64,000 bases of DNA from Kocuria palustris (GCF_016907795.1 NZ_JAFBCR010000001.1:1674001-1738000); one strand, 5' to 3'; counted from the stretch's first letter, positions 8,698-17,430 are shown. The notes: generated by a model not told the origin, from the letters alone. Made by a program: numbers and translations.

Positions 8698-9576
8698 ATG
8701 ACCTTCCGCCTCGTCGCCTTCGACATCGACGGCACCCTGCTGGGCAGCGACCGCCAGCTCCAGCCCGGCACCCGCCTGGGGCTGGAAGCCATCCGGGAGG
8801 CGGGCGCTCAGATCATGCTGGCCTCCGGCCGCCCGATCCCCGGTCTGAAGCAGCTGGCCGAGAAGCTGGAGATCGGCGAGGATCTGATCCTGGCCGGCAT
8901 GAATGGGTCGATCATCGTGGACCAGGCCTCCGGGGAGGTCATCGCCCGCCGGGAGATCGACGCCCAGACCGCGCAGGAGATCATCGACCACGTGCTTTCG
9001 CGCGGCCTGATCGTGATGATCCCGCTGGGGGAGGAGCTCTTCGCCTCGGAGCCCGAGCACCCGCAGGTCCGCCATGAGGCCGAGGGCAACGCGCTGAGCA
9101 TCCGTCCGCTGCCGCAGGTCGCCGATCTGCCGGAGCCGGCCACCAAGCTGCTGTTCACCGGGGAGCGCCCCGAGCTGCTCGAACTGCAGAAGGAGCTGGA
9201 CCGGGATTTCGCCGATCGCGCCGAGTGCACGTTCTCCTCGCCGATCTACTTCGAGGCCACCGCCCGCGGCGTGGACAAGTCCTCGGCGATCACCGACTAC
9301 TGCGCGGCCAAGGGCATCCCGCTGGAGGCCGTCATGGCCTTCGGCGACAACGGCAACGACATCACCATGCTCTCCGCGGCGGGTCTGGGCGTGGCCATGG
9401 GCAACGGCATCCCGGAGGCCAAGGAGGCCGCCGATGTCGTCACCGCCACGAACGACGACGAGGGCATCGCCCGCATCCTGGAGCAGTACTTCCCGTTCTC
9501 GCTGTCCGAGGTCGATGCGCAGGACGAGCGGCGCGAGGACCGCACCGAGACTCCGGAGCCGACCGGGCGCGGCTGA
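8698..9576 (+). CDS. Cof-type HAD-IIB family hydrolase
   Basis: A 292-residue haloacid dehalogenase phosphatase of the Cof/IIB type. The nucleophile motif A-F-D-I-D-G-T-L-L lies near the N-terminus, S-G-R-P is motif II, and F-G-D-N-G-N-D-I-T-M-L is the C-terminal metal motif. These enzymes dephosphorylate sugar phosphates or flavin and PLP intermediates; the exact substrate cannot be inferred. The start at 8698 was preferred over an in-frame ATG at 8671 because AGGAGA lies just upstream and homology begins at T-F-R-L-V-A-F-D. The last 20 residues are acidic and probably disordered. Confidence 0.86.
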   Translation: MTFRLVAFDIDGTLLGSDRQLQPGTRLGLEAIREAGAQIMLASGRPIPGLKQLAEKLEIGEDLILAGMNGSIIVDQASGEVIARREIDAQTAQEIIDHVLSRGLIVMIPLGEELFASEPEHPQVRHEAEGNALSIRPLPQVADLPEPATKLLFTGERPELLELQKELDRDFADRAECTFSSPIYFEATARGVDKSSAITDYCAAKGIPLEAVMAFGDNGNDITMLSAAGLGVAMGNGIPEAKEAADVVTATNDDEGIARILEQYFPFSLSEVDAQDERREDRTETPEPTGRG

Positions 9577-9608
9577 ACCTCATTCAGCACCGCCTCAGGC
9601 CCATGGAG

Positions 9609-9626
9609 CTGCCAGCATCCTGGCAG
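9609..9626. terminator. Small hairpin between convergent genes
   Basis: CTGCCAG-CATC-CTGGCAG forms a seven-base-pair stem between the HAD gene (plus) and the dienoyl-CoA reductase (minus). A second small inverted repeat, GTGCTGGCAGCAC, lies at 9648-9660. Either could end transcription; neither has a U-tract. Confidence 0.4.
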
Positions 9627-9705
9627 TTCCAGGGGTTTTCCGATGGTGTGCTGGCAGCACGGCCGGGCGAGAGGGCGCGGCTCGTGCCTGCCGAACGCCG
9701 GGCGC

Positions 9706-11769
9706 TCACAGCGCCGCAGCGACCTCCACGCCCTGCTTGATCGCGCGCTTGGCGTCGAGCTCGGCGGCCACATCCGCTCCGCCGATGATGTGCAGGCTGA
9801 TGCCGGAGTGCTCCAGGGGCTCCACGAGCTCGCGCTGGGAGACCTGACCGGCGCACAGGATCACCGAGTCGACCGGCAGCACCAGGGGCTCGCGCGGGGC
9901 GTCGGCGGCATCGGTGCCGGACGAGTCCTCGGCGGGCACCGTGAGATGCAGGCCGTCGTCGTCGATGCGCACGTACTGCGCGCCGGTGATCTGGTGGACG
10001 CCGCGTGCCCGCAGGGCCGCGCGGTGGACCCAGCCGGTCGTGACGCCCAGGTCCTTGCCGATCGAGGACGTGCGGCGCTGGATGAGGTGCACCTGGCGCG
10101 GCGACGGCTCCGGCTCGGGCTTGCGCAGCCCGCCGATCTGGGCGTCGGGGCCGCTGAGCGGAGCCACGCCCCATTCCTTCTGCCAGTCCTCCACGGGCGT
10201 GGGCTGCGGGCCGCCGTGGGTCAGGAACTCGCACACGTCCACGCCGATGCCGCCGGCGCCGATCACGGCCACGCGCTCGCCGGCCTGGCGGCGTCCGCTG
10301 ACCAGGTCCGGATAGGTGATGACCGACGGATGCTCGAGCCCCTCGATCTCGGGGACCCGCGGCTCCACACCCGTGGCCAGGATGACGTGGTCCCAGCCGC
10401 CGTCGATCAGCTCCTGGGCGCTCACCCGGTGCCCCGTGCGGACCTCCACCCCCAGGTCGTCGAGCCGCTGGGTGAAGTAGCGCAGCGTCTGGGCGAACTC
10501 CTCCTTGCCGGGGATGCGCTGGGCCAGGGCGAACTGCCCGCCCAGGTGGTCCTGGGCCTCGAAGAGCTCCACCCGATGACCGCGCTCGGCGGCGGCCACC
10601 GCGGTGGACAGGCCTGCCGGGCCGGCGCCGATCACGGCCACCCGCTGCGCGGTGCGCGTGGGCTTGAGCACCAGGGTCGTCTCCCGGCCCGCCCGCGGAT
10701 TCACCAGGCAGGAGGCCCGCTTCTGGGAGAACGTGTGGTCCAGGCAGGCCTGGTTGCAGGCGATGCACGTGTTGATCCGGTCCTCGCGGCCCTCGAGAGC
10801 CTTGCGGACCCAGGCGGGATCGGCCAGGAAGGGCCGCGCCATGGACACCAGATCGGCCTGGCCCTCGGCCAGGATCGCTTCCGCGTCCTGCGGCATGGAG
10901 ATGCGGTTCGACGCCGCGACCGGCACCGAGACCTGGGCCTTCAGCGCGGCGGTCGCCTCCGTGAAGGCAGCGCGCGGGACGCTCGTGACGATCGTGGGCA
11001 CGCGGGCCTCGTGCCAGCCGATGCCGGTGTTGAAGACGTCGACGCCTGCGTCCTCGAGCTCATGGGCCAGGGCGACGACGTCCTCCCAAGCCTGGGCGCC
11101 GTCGACCAGGTCCATCAGGGAGATCCGGTAGATGATCGGCAGCCCCGGGGCCGCGGCGCGCACCGCGCGGACGACCTCCACCGGGAAGCGACGACGGCGC
11201 TGGGCGTCGCCGCCCCAGTCGTCCTCGCGCTGATTCGTGCGCTGGGCCAGGAACTGGTTGAGCAGGTAGCCCTCCGAGCCCATGATCTCGACGGCGTCGT
11301 AGCCGGCCTCCTGGGCGAGCACGGCGCAGCGGGCGAAGTCCTGGATCGCGGCCCGGACCTGCTCGTCGGTCAGCTCTCGGGCGGGGAACGGGCTGATGGG
11401 GGACTGCGTGGCCGAGGCGGAGACCGCCTTCGGGTGATAGGCGTAGCGCCCCGCGTGCAGGATCTGCAGGGCCAGCAGGCCGCCGGCCTCGTGGACGGCG
11501 TCGGTGAGGATCCGGTGATGGGCCGCCTGGGCGGGATCCGAGAGCTGGCCGCCCCCGGGGGTGAGGCGGCCTTCGCCGTTGGGGCTGAAGCCGCCGGTGA
11601 TCATCAGGCCGGCTCCGCCGCGGGCGCGCTCGGCGAAGTACGCGGCGAGCTCGGGGAACTGCTCGGGATCGTCCTCCATACCTGTGTGCATGGAGCCCAT
11701 GAGGATGCGGTGGGGAAGCTCCAGCCTCCCGATGCTCAGGGGGGCGGAGAGGCGGGGGTGCTCGGTCAT
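9706..11769 (-). CDS. fadH: NADPH-dependent 2,4-dienoyl-CoA reductase
   Basis: A 687-residue single-chain flavo-iron-sulfur enzyme of the FadH type. Residues 1-330 form the Old Yellow Enzyme barrel, with Tyr168 (G-Y-L-L-N-Q-F) and His253 (G-W-H-E-A-R) in the catalytic positions. Cysteines 335, 338, 342 and 354 form the [4Fe-4S] site. The FAD motif I-G-A-G-P-A-G-L follows at 380-387, and an NAD(P) motif (I-G-A-G-G-I-G-V) lies near 510. It reduces 2,4-dienoyl-CoA intermediates in oxidation of unsaturated fatty acids, which fits the acyl-CoA ligase and patatin in the window. Some relatives act on other enoyl substrates. It is transcribed away from the pxp cluster. Confidence 0.9.
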   Translation of the reverse strand: MTEHPRLSAPLSIGRLELPHRILMGSMHTGMEDDPEQFPELAAYFAERARGGAGLMITGGFSPNGEGRLTPGGGQLSDPAQAAHHRILTDAVHEAGGLLALQILHAGRYAYHPKAVSASATQSPISPFPARELTDEQVRAAIQDFARCAVLAQEAGYDAVEIMGSEGYLLNQFLAQRTNQREDDWGGDAQRRRRFPVEVVRAVRAAAPGLPIIYRISLMDLVDGAQAWEDVVALAHELEDAGVDVFNTGIGWHEARVPTIVTSVPRAAFTEATAALKAQVSVPVAASNRISMPQDAEAILAEGQADLVSMARPFLADPAWVRKALEGREDRINTCIACNQACLDHTFSQKRASCLVNPRAGRETTLVLKPTRTAQRVAVIGAGPAGLSTAVAAAERGHRVELFEAQDHLGGQFALAQRIPGKEEFAQTLRYFTQRLDDLGVEVRTGHRVSAQELIDGGWDHVILATGVEPRVPEIEGLEHPSVITYPDLVSGRRQAGERVAVIGAGGIGVDVCEFLTHGGPQPTPVEDWQKEWGVAPLSGPDAQIGGLRKPEPEPSPRQVHLIQRRTSSIGKDLGVTTGWVHRAALRARGVHQITGAQYVRIDDDGLHLTVPAEDSSGTDAADAPREPLVLPVDSVILCAGQVSQRELVEPLEHSGISLHIIGGADVAAELDAKRAIKQGVEVAAAL

Positions 11770-11836
11770 GCTGCTCCTGGGTGCGACGACTCTCAGCAGG
11801 TCGATGCAGTGGGGTATGTGATCTGCGCCATCATAG

Positions 11837-11849
11837 TGACGAAGCGTCA
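11837..11849. promoter_or_regulatory. Perfect palindrome upstream of fadH (possible operator)
   Basis: TGACG-AAG-CGTCA is a perfect five-base inverted repeat 68 bases upstream of the fadH start. TGAC-N5-GTCA symmetry is common for TetR-type repressors of fatty-acid genes, but no such regulator is adjacent, so the assignment is inference. Confidence 0.35.
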
Positions 11850-11869
11850 GCAGTAGCGAACATCACATT

Positions 11870-11886
11870 CGATTGTTGAACAATCG
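11870..11886. promoter_or_regulatory. GntR/FCD-type operator upstream of pxpA
   Basis: CGATTGTTGAACAATCG is a perfect 17-base palindrome 48 bases before the pxpA start. The core TTGTTGAACAA recurs on the minus strand upstream of ycsG (24568-24578). The symmetry and A+T-rich arms fit FadR-subfamily GntR proteins such as the one encoded at 16250. Confidence 0.6.
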
Positions 11887-11934
11887 CCCTCAATGGTCCA
11901 TCCTGTTCCAACCACAGCAAGGAGGCCGACTTCC

Positions 11935-12717
11935 ATGAGCGCCATCACTTCCGGGCAGCCCCGGATCGATCTCAACGCCGACTGCGGGGAGTCGCTGACC
12001 TCCTGGTCCATGCCGGACGGAGCCGAGATCCTCGAGGTCGTCTCCAGCGCCAACGTGGCCTGCGGCTTCCACGCAGGCGATCCGTCGGTCGCCCGCGAGA
12101 CCTGCCGCATCGCCTCGCAGCGCGGGGCGGCCATCGGCGCCCACGTCAGCTACGACGACCTCAAAGGCTTCGGGCGCCGCTTCATCGATGTGGTGCCCTC
12201 GGAGCTCACGGATCAGGTGATCTACCAGATCGGCGCCCTGCAGGCCTGCGCCCGCTCGGTGGGCGCGCAGGTCCGCTACGTGAAGCCCCACGGCGCGCTC
12301 TACAACACGATCGGCCACCACGAGGCCCATGCCGGAGCCGTCGTGCGGGCGCTCGCGGAGCTCGGCGACGAGCTGCCGATCCTGGTCCTGCCCGACTCCG
12401 AGATCGAGCGCCAGGCCGCAGCCGCCGGCATCCCCACGGTGCGCGAGGCCTTCGCCGACCGCGCCTACACGCCGGAGGGCCGTCTGGTCTCACGCCGCGA
12501 GGAGGGCTCGGTGCTGCACGATCCGGCCGAGATCTCCGCCCGCGTGGTCCAGATGGCCACCCAGCGCGCGGTCACCGCGATCGACGGCTCCACCATCTCC
12601 GTGGATGCCGAATCGATCTGCGTCCACGGCGACACCCCCGGAGCTCTCGAGATCGCCCGGCAGGTCTCGGCGGCGCTGTCCGAGGCCGGCGTCGAGCAGC
12701 GGTCGTTCCTCTCGTGA
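11935..12717 (+). CDS. pxpA: 5-oxoprolinase subunit PxpA (LamB/YcsF family)
   Basis: A 260-residue LamB/YcsF-family protein beginning near I-D-L-N-A-D-C-G-E-S, followed by N-V-A-C-G-F-H-A-G-D and V-K-P-H-G-A-L-Y-N, all signatures of PxpA. With PxpB and PxpC it forms the prokaryotic ATP-dependent 5-oxoprolinase that opens 5-oxoproline (pyroglutamate) to glutamate. I chose the ATG at 11935 because AAGGAGG lies 10 bases upstream and an earlier ATG at 11893 lacks a site. Its stop overlaps the next gene's GTG by four bases (GTGA), so the two are translationally coupled. The palindrome at 11870 probably controls the operon. Confidence 0.92.
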   Translation: MSAITSGQPRIDLNADCGESLTSWSMPDGAEILEVVSSANVACGFHAGDPSVARETCRIASQRGAAIGAHVSYDDLKGFGRRFIDVVPSELTDQVIYQIGALQACARSVGAQVRYVKPHGALYNTIGHHEAHAGAVVRALAELGDELPILVLPDSEIERQAAAAGIPTVREAFADRAYTPEGRLVSRREEGSVLHDPAEISARVVQMATQRAVTAIDGSTISVDAESICVHGDTPGALEIARQVSAALSEAGVEQRSFLS

Positions 12718-14453
12718 GCGAGTCCCGCGCGTCGTCCGAGGTGCCGCAGCGGCGGCTCCTGCCGGTCGCCGATCACTCGCTGCTCATCGAGTGCGCCGAC
12801 CTGGCCGACGCCGTGGCTGTGCATGCCGCGCTGTCCGAGCAGGGCTTCCGCGGGGTGGGCGGCGCCTCGACCGTGCTGATCCGCACGAGCGACCGTCCTG
12901 CGCTGGAGGCCGCGCTCGCACGCATCCCCCGGGGCTCACTGGCGGATCAGCCGGGCCGGGAGATCGCGCTGGACGTCGTCTACGACGGCGAGGACCTTCA
13001 CGAGCTGGCCGAATCCCTGGGCGTCTCTGCCGACGGGCTGATCGAGTGGCACACTGCCGAGCCCTGGATCGCGGCGTTCGCCGGCTTCGCTCCGGGCTTC
13101 CTCTACTGCGCTCGAGCGCTGGAGTCCGTGGATGGCCTCCAGCTGCCCGATGCCTTGCGCGGCACGCCCGAGATCCCGCGCCGCAGCTCGCCTCGCACCG
13201 CCGTGCCCGCCGGCTCGGTGGCGCTGGCCGGGCAGTTCTCGGCGGTCTACCCGCGCAGCTCCCCGGGCGGCTGGCAGCTGCTGGGGCGCACGACGACACC
13301 CATGGTCGATCTGAACCAGGATCCGCCGGCGCTGCTGGCCCCGGGCGACCGCCTGACGTACCGGGCGGTGCGTGAGGCCGTGGAGATCCAGCCGGCCGCA
13401 GACCCGGAGCCGAGCGAGGTCGATCCCGCGCATCACCTGGTGGTCGAGACCGCCGGGCTGCAGGCGCTGATCCAGGACCGCGGTCGCCCGGGGCGCTCCG
13501 ACGTGGGGATCTCCTCCTCCGGGGCTCTGGACCGTGCCGCCGCTGATCGAGCAGCCCGGCTGGTCGGCAATATGCCGGATACGGCATGTCTGGAAAGCGT
13601 GCTCGGCGGTCTGAGCGTGCGCGCTGCGGGCGATCAGGTCCTGGCCGTCACCGGCGCTGCCGTGGAGCTCGAGGTCGTGCCGGCGCCGACGTCGGAATCG
13701 GCTGACAGGTCTGCGATCGAGCAGTCCGAGCCGGGCGAGCAGACGGTGAGCGCTCCGACGCCCGAGCGGGGCTGGCGTCCTCGCACCGGCCTGCCCTTCG
13801 CGCTGAAAGACGGCCAGACGCTGCGTGTGGGAGCTCCCTCGGACGGGCTGCGCGTGTATGTGGCTGTGCGCGGCGGCATCGACGTCCCCGCGGTCATCGG
13901 CAGCGGTGCGACCGACACTCTCGCAGGGCTCGGCCCCGCGGCGCTGTCCGACGGCGACCGCCTGGCCGTGGGCCGTGACCCCGGCACCGCCGTGGACTGG
14001 CCGCTCGAGGTCGCCGGCGCTCCGGTTGCCCAGCCGACTCCGCCGAGTGGGCCGCTGGAGGTCCGCGTTGTCCTGGGCCCGCGCGACGACTGGTTCACAT
14101 CTGAGGCCCTGGAGTCCTTCCAGGAGCAGGAGTGGGCCGTCGCGGCGGCCTCCGATCGCGTGGGCGCCCGACTCGAGGGCCGGGAGCTGGCTCGCAGCAT
14201 CGAGCGCGAGCTGCCCAGTGAGGGGACGGTGCCCGGCAGCATCCAGGTGCCGGCCTCCGGGCTGCCCGTCGTGTTCCTGAGAGACCACCCTGTGACCGGC
14301 GGCTACCCGGTCATCGCCTGCGTGCTCGAGGCCGATCTGGACCTCATGGCCCAGGCCGCTCCCGGCAGGACGGTGCGCTTCATCGCCGTCGACCCCGCCA
14401 CCACCACCGCTTCCACCGACACCGTCGCAGCGCCTGCTGCCGAGAACCACTGA
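12714..14453 (+). CDS. pxpBC: 5-oxoprolinase subunits B and C fused (KipI-KipA type)
   Basis: A 579-residue fusion. Residues 1 to about 225 match PxpB/KipI (F-A-G-F-A-P-G-F-L-Y-C; P-R-R-S-S-P-R-T-A-V-P-A-G-S-V-A). From about residue 240 the protein matches PxpC/KipA (H-H-L-V-V-E-T-A-G-L-Q-A-L-I-Q-D-R-G-R-P-G, then G-S-I-Q-V-P-A-S-G near the end). PxpC-type proteins are often labelled biotin-dependent carboxyltransferases by similarity. A charged, poorly conserved insert of about 40 residues lies near residues 320-360. The GTG start overlaps the pxpA stop. Fusion of B and C is common, so this is a normal variant. Confidence 0.9.
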   Translation: MSESRASSEVPQRRLLPVADHSLLIECADLADAVAVHAALSEQGFRGVGGASTVLIRTSDRPALEAALARIPRGSLADQPGREIALDVVYDGEDLHELAESLGVSADGLIEWHTAEPWIAAFAGFAPGFLYCARALESVDGLQLPDALRGTPEIPRRSSPRTAVPAGSVALAGQFSAVYPRSSPGGWQLLGRTTTPMVDLNQDPPALLAPGDRLTYRAVREAVEIQPAADPEPSEVDPAHHLVVETAGLQALIQDRGRPGRSDVGISSSGALDRAAADRAARLVGNMPDTACLESVLGGLSVRAAGDQVLAVTGAAVELEVVPAPTSESADRSAIEQSEPGEQTVSAPTPERGWRPRTGLPFALKDGQTLRVGAPSDGLRVYVAVRGGIDVPAVIGSGATDTLAGLGPAALSDGDRLAVGRDPGTAVDWPLEVAGAPVAQPTPPSGPLEVRVVLGPRDDWFTSEALESFQEQEWAVAAASDRVGARLEGRELARSIERELPSEGTVPGSIQVPASGLPVVFLRDHPVTGGYPVIACVLEADLDLMAQAAPGRTVRFIAVDPATTTASTDTVAAPAAENH

Positions 14454-14463
14454 GGAGACCATC

Positions 14464-16209
14464 GTGCAGAAGGTCCTGATCGCCAACCGCGGCGAGATCG
14501 CCGTGCGCATCATCCACGCCTGCGCCGAGGCCGGCCTGAGCTCGGTGGCCGTCTACGCCGACCCCGACGCCGACGCCCCGCACGTCCACCTGGCTGACGA
14601 GGCCTACGCGCTCGAGGGCACCAGCCCGACCGAGACCTACCTGGATCAGGAGGCGATCCTGGCGATCGCCCAGCGCGCCGGTGCAGACGCCGTCCACCCC
14701 GGCTACGGGTTCCTGTCCGAGAACGCCTCGTTCGCCCGCGGAGTCATCGACGCCGGCCTGACCTGGATCGGACCGAAGCCCGAGACCATCGAGAAGCTCG
14801 GCGACAAGGTCCAGGCTCGCGACATCGCCCGCACCGTGGGGGCCCCGCTGGTGCCGGGCACCGACGGCCCGGTGACCTCGGGTGCTGAGGCCACCGCCTT
14901 CGCCGAGGAGCACGGGCTGCCCGTGATCATCAAGGCCGCTCACGGCGGCGGCGGGCGCGGCATGCGCGTGGTCCGCGAGCTCTCCGAGGTCGAGGACGCC
15001 TTCGCTTCGGCCGCCCGCGAGGCCCAGAGCGCGTTCGGGCGCCCCGAGTGCTTCGTGGAGCGCTTCCTGGACGAGCCGCGCCACGTCGAGGCTCAGGTGG
15101 TCTGCGACTCCCACGGCGGCGTGGCCGTGCTCGGCACGCGCGACTGCTCGCTGCAGCGCCGCCACCAGAAGCTCGTGGAGGAGGCCCCGGCGCCGTTCCT
15201 GAGCGACGAGCAGCGCGAGCGGATCCACACCGCCGCCGCCGAGATATGCCGCGAGGCCGGTTACGTGGGGGTGGGCACCGCCGAGTTCCTGGTGGGCCGC
15301 GACGGGCTGATCTCCTTCCTGGAGGTCAACACGCGCCTGCAGGTCGAGCATCCGATCACCGAGGAGGTCTACGGCGCCGACCTGGTCCAGTTGCAGCTGC
15401 TCGTGGCCGACGGCGGGCACCTGCCCGAGGGTTTGGGCGCCCAGCCGCAGGGCCACGCCTTCGAGTTCCGCATCAACGCGGAGGACCCGGGCCGCGGCTT
15501 CCTGCCCGGCGGCGGGCGCATCGAGGCGATCGACGCCCCCACCGGCCCCGGCATCCGCCTGGACTCCGGCGTGCGCGCCGGTCAGGAGGTCGCCACGACC
15601 TTCGACTCGATGCTGCTCAAGCTGATCGTGCACGGCGCGGATCGGCAGGCCGCGCTGCGGCGGGCCCGTCGTGCCCTGGCCGAGATCCGCATCCACGGCG
15701 TGGCCACCACAGTCCCGTTCCACCGCGCGGCGGTCGAGGCCCCCGAGTTCGCCGCCGAGACCGCTGAGGACTTCACGGTCCACACGGCCTGGATCGAGAA
15801 CGAGTTCGCCGAGCGGCTCAGCGCCGACGACGGCTACGCGGCCGACTACCTGCGCGCCGCCGAGCTGGGGCGCTCGCGGTTCAGTGTGGACATCGACGGC
15901 CGCCGGGTGATGCTGGGCGTGCCCAAGGCGCTGGCCGCAGCGCTCGAGTCCGGTGGGCAGACGTCGTCGGCGGGCTCTGCGGAGACCGACGACGACGGCG
16001 CGATCAAGGCCGGTGTGGGCGGCACGGTCCTGAAGTGGCTCGTGGAGGAGGGTGCGCAGGTCCAGGCCGGCGACGACCTGCTCGTGCTCGAGGTCATGAA
16101 GACCGAGTCGAAGGTCGCTGCGCCGTGCGCTGGCACCCTGTCCGAGCGGGGCGCGGCCGAGGGCGATGCCGTGACGGCCGGTCAGGTGCTCGGACGCATC
16201 ACGTCATGA
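14464..16209 (+). CDS. Biotin carboxylase fused to biotin carboxyl carrier domain
   Basis: A 581-residue acyl-CoA-carboxylase alpha-type protein. Residues 1-450 are biotin carboxylase (G-Y-G-F-L-S-E-N; glycine-rich ATP loop K-A-A-H-G-G-G-G-R-G-M-R; E-V-N-T-R-L-Q-V-E-H). The C-terminal 80 residues are a biotinyl domain with the acceptor Lys546 in L-E-V-M-K-T-E-S. It lies 10 bases after pxpBC with the same orientation. Biotin carboxylase genes commonly sit beside pxp genes, but no acyl-CoA carboxyltransferase beta subunit is present here. Its partner may be the PxpC domain or a beta subunit elsewhere; which one is not decidable from sequence. Confidence 0.88.
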   Translation: MQKVLIANRGEIAVRIIHACAEAGLSSVAVYADPDADAPHVHLADEAYALEGTSPTETYLDQEAILAIAQRAGADAVHPGYGFLSENASFARGVIDAGLTWIGPKPETIEKLGDKVQARDIARTVGAPLVPGTDGPVTSGAEATAFAEEHGLPVIIKAAHGGGGRGMRVVRELSEVEDAFASAAREAQSAFGRPECFVERFLDEPRHVEAQVVCDSHGGVAVLGTRDCSLQRRHQKLVEEAPAPFLSDEQRERIHTAAAEICREAGYVGVGTAEFLVGRDGLISFLEVNTRLQVEHPITEEVYGADLVQLQLLVADGGHLPEGLGAQPQGHAFEFRINAEDPGRGFLPGGGRIEAIDAPTGPGIRLDSGVRAGQEVATTFDSMLLKLIVHGADRQAALRRARRALAEIRIHGVATTVPFHRAAVEAPEFAAETAEDFTVHTAWIENEFAERLSADDGYAADYLRAAELGRSRFSVDIDGRRVMLGVPKALAAALESGGQTSSAGSAETDDDGAIKAGVGGTVLKWLVEEGAQVQAGDDLLVLEVMKTESKVAAPCAGTLSERGAAEGDAVTAGQVLGRITS

Positions 16210-16249
16210 CACGGGAGGTCATCCTGGCGCCGACTGGCACGATGAGCTC

Positions 16250-17020
16250 ATGACCATCGAGAGCAAGGCGCCGCTGCCCGACATGACCGTGCTCGCGCCG
16301 GTGCGCGATGCGGTGGACGCGGAGCACGAGGGTCGGGGCGCGGTCGCGCGCGGAGCCGAGGTGCTGCGCCGCGGCGTGGTCACGGGCCTCCTGCGACCGG
16401 GCGCCCGCCTGCCCGAGGAACGGCTGGCGGCGGTCCTGGGCATCTCCCGCAACTCCCTGCGCGCAGCCTTCGACGAGATCGAGCAGGAGCACCTGGTCGA
16501 GCGCGAGCGCCATCGCGGCATCCGCGTATGCCTTCCGGATGAGGCCACGGTCCATCAGCTCTACCGCGCCCGGCTGGCCCTCGAGGGGGCGGCTCTGCGC
16601 TGGCCGGAGGCGGGGACTCGTCATCGTGCGGTCGAGCAGATGAGCGCCGCCGTGGAGACCGGCCGCTGGGCCCGCAACGCCGGGCAGGTGGCCGCCATGG
16701 CCGAGGCCAACGACGCCTTCCACCGGGCCGTCGTCTCGCTGTCCGGCTCGCACCGGCAGCTCGAGCTCATGAAGCGGGTGCAGTCCGAGCTGCGCCTGCT
16801 CTTCCACACGCTCGATGACACTCCGGCGTTCCACCAGCCGTGGGTCGAGCGCAACGCGGCGCTCGTGGACCTCGTGGCCCAGGAGCGCGATGCCGAGGCG
16901 ACCGACCGGATCGGGGCATACCTGCGGGACTCCCGGGGCATGATCCTGGAGCTGTGGGGCCGCTCTTCCTGCAGCCGGCCATCACCGGCGAGCGGAAGGC
17001 CGTGTGGGTCCTGCTCGTGA
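16250..17020 (+). CDS. GntR family regulator with FCD domain, likely controller of the pxp genes
   Basis: A 256-residue regulator. A winged helix-turn-helix (R-L-P-E-E-R-L-A-A-V-L-G-I-S-R-N-S-L-R) covers about residues 45-80, and an all-helical FCD ligand-binding domain covers 90-235. It follows the BC-BCCP gene by 40 bases and probably belongs to that operon, where KipR takes this place in Bacillus. The likely operators are the TTGTTsAACAA palindromes at 11870 and 24568. The last 20 or so residues (after R-G-M-I-L-E-L) are Ser/Cys/Pro-rich and run out of frame through a PLDNc-like remnant, so the natural C-terminus seems to have been replaced by a deletion. Confidence 0.82.
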   Translation: MTIESKAPLPDMTVLAPVRDAVDAEHEGRGAVARGAEVLRRGVVTGLLRPGARLPEERLAAVLGISRNSLRAAFDEIEQEHLVERERHRGIRVCLPDEATVHQLYRARLALEGAALRWPEAGTRHRAVEQMSAAVETGRWARNAGQVAAMAEANDAFHRAVVSLSGSHRQLELMKRVQSELRLLFHTLDDTPAFHQPWVERNAALVDLVAQERDAEATDRIGAYLRDSRGMILELWGRSSCSRPSPASGRPCGSCS

Positions 17021-17109
17021 TCGCCCTGCCGCTGCTGGGCTCGTTGGGCTGGCTCTTCCTGGGGCGCCCCGGCGCCCGCCGCCAGCGCGCCGCCGTCGGA
17101 CAGGGTTGA
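16960..17109 (+). pseudogene. Remnant of a PLD-nuclease N-terminal (PLDNc) membrane protein
   Basis: In a frame different from gntR, which it overlaps, an open stretch encodes the second half of a PLDNc domain: K-A-V-W-V-L-L-V-I-A-L-P-L-L-G-S-L-G-W-L-F-L-G-R-P, a membrane helix with the typical P-x-x-G-x-x-x-W-L-x-x-G-R-P ending. The first helix and a sensible start codon are missing. The simplest reading is that a deletion removed the gntR 3' end, the spacer and the 5' half of this small gene. Confidence 0.55.
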
Positions 17110-17137
17110 GGCACCCCTCGTCGGCGAGCCCCTCGGG

Positions 17138-17157
17138 CTGTACAAATTCTTGTACAG
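17138..17157. promoter_or_regulatory. YefM-type operator (paired TGTACA)
   Basis: CTGTACAA-ATTC-TTGTACAG is a perfect eight-base inverted repeat. It carries two TGTACA hexamers (17139-17144 and 17151-17156) whose centres are 12 bases apart, the spacing described for yefM-yoeB operators. It ends nine bases before the yefM start, so bound repressor would cover the promoter. Confidence 0.75.
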
Positions 17158-17166
17158 GGAGGTCGA

Positions 17167-17430
17167 ATGAAGACGATGACCTATTCCGAATCGCGCCAGC
17201 GCTACGCCGAGGTGCTGGACTCTGTCGTGGATGACCGTGAGGGTGTCGTGATCACCCGCTCGGGTCGCGAGTCCGCCGTCATCCTCTCGCTGGAGGACTA
17301 CGAGTCCTTGCGGGAGACGGCGTACCTCATGCGCTTGCCCGCCAATGCCCGGCGTCTCCTGGATGCCATACCGGAAGGTCCTCAAGCGCATCAACAGGCT
17401 TCTCGAGGACATCCAGCGCAACAGCAATGA
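17167..17430 (+). CDS. yefM: YefM/Phd-family antitoxin with a frameshifted C-terminus
   Basis: The first 60 or so residues are a normal YefM/Phd antitoxin: M-K-T-M-T-Y-S-E-S-R-Q-R-Y-A, then V-V-I-T-R-S-G-R-E-S-A-V-I-L-S-L-E-D-Y-E-S-L, and N-A-R-R-L-L-D-A-I at 61-69. After that the frame enters yoeB coding sequence out of register and ends in about 18 unrelated residues rich in Gln and His. In YefM the C-terminal tail wraps and neutralises YoeB, whereas the N-terminal part binds DNA and dimerises. It may therefore still repress its own promoter but probably cannot neutralise toxin normally. A GGGAGG site precedes the ATG. Confidence 0.8.
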   Translation: MKTMTYSESRQRYAEVLDSVVDDREGVVITRSGRESAVILSLEDYESLRETAYLMRLPANARRLLDAIPEGPQAHQQASRGHPAQQQ

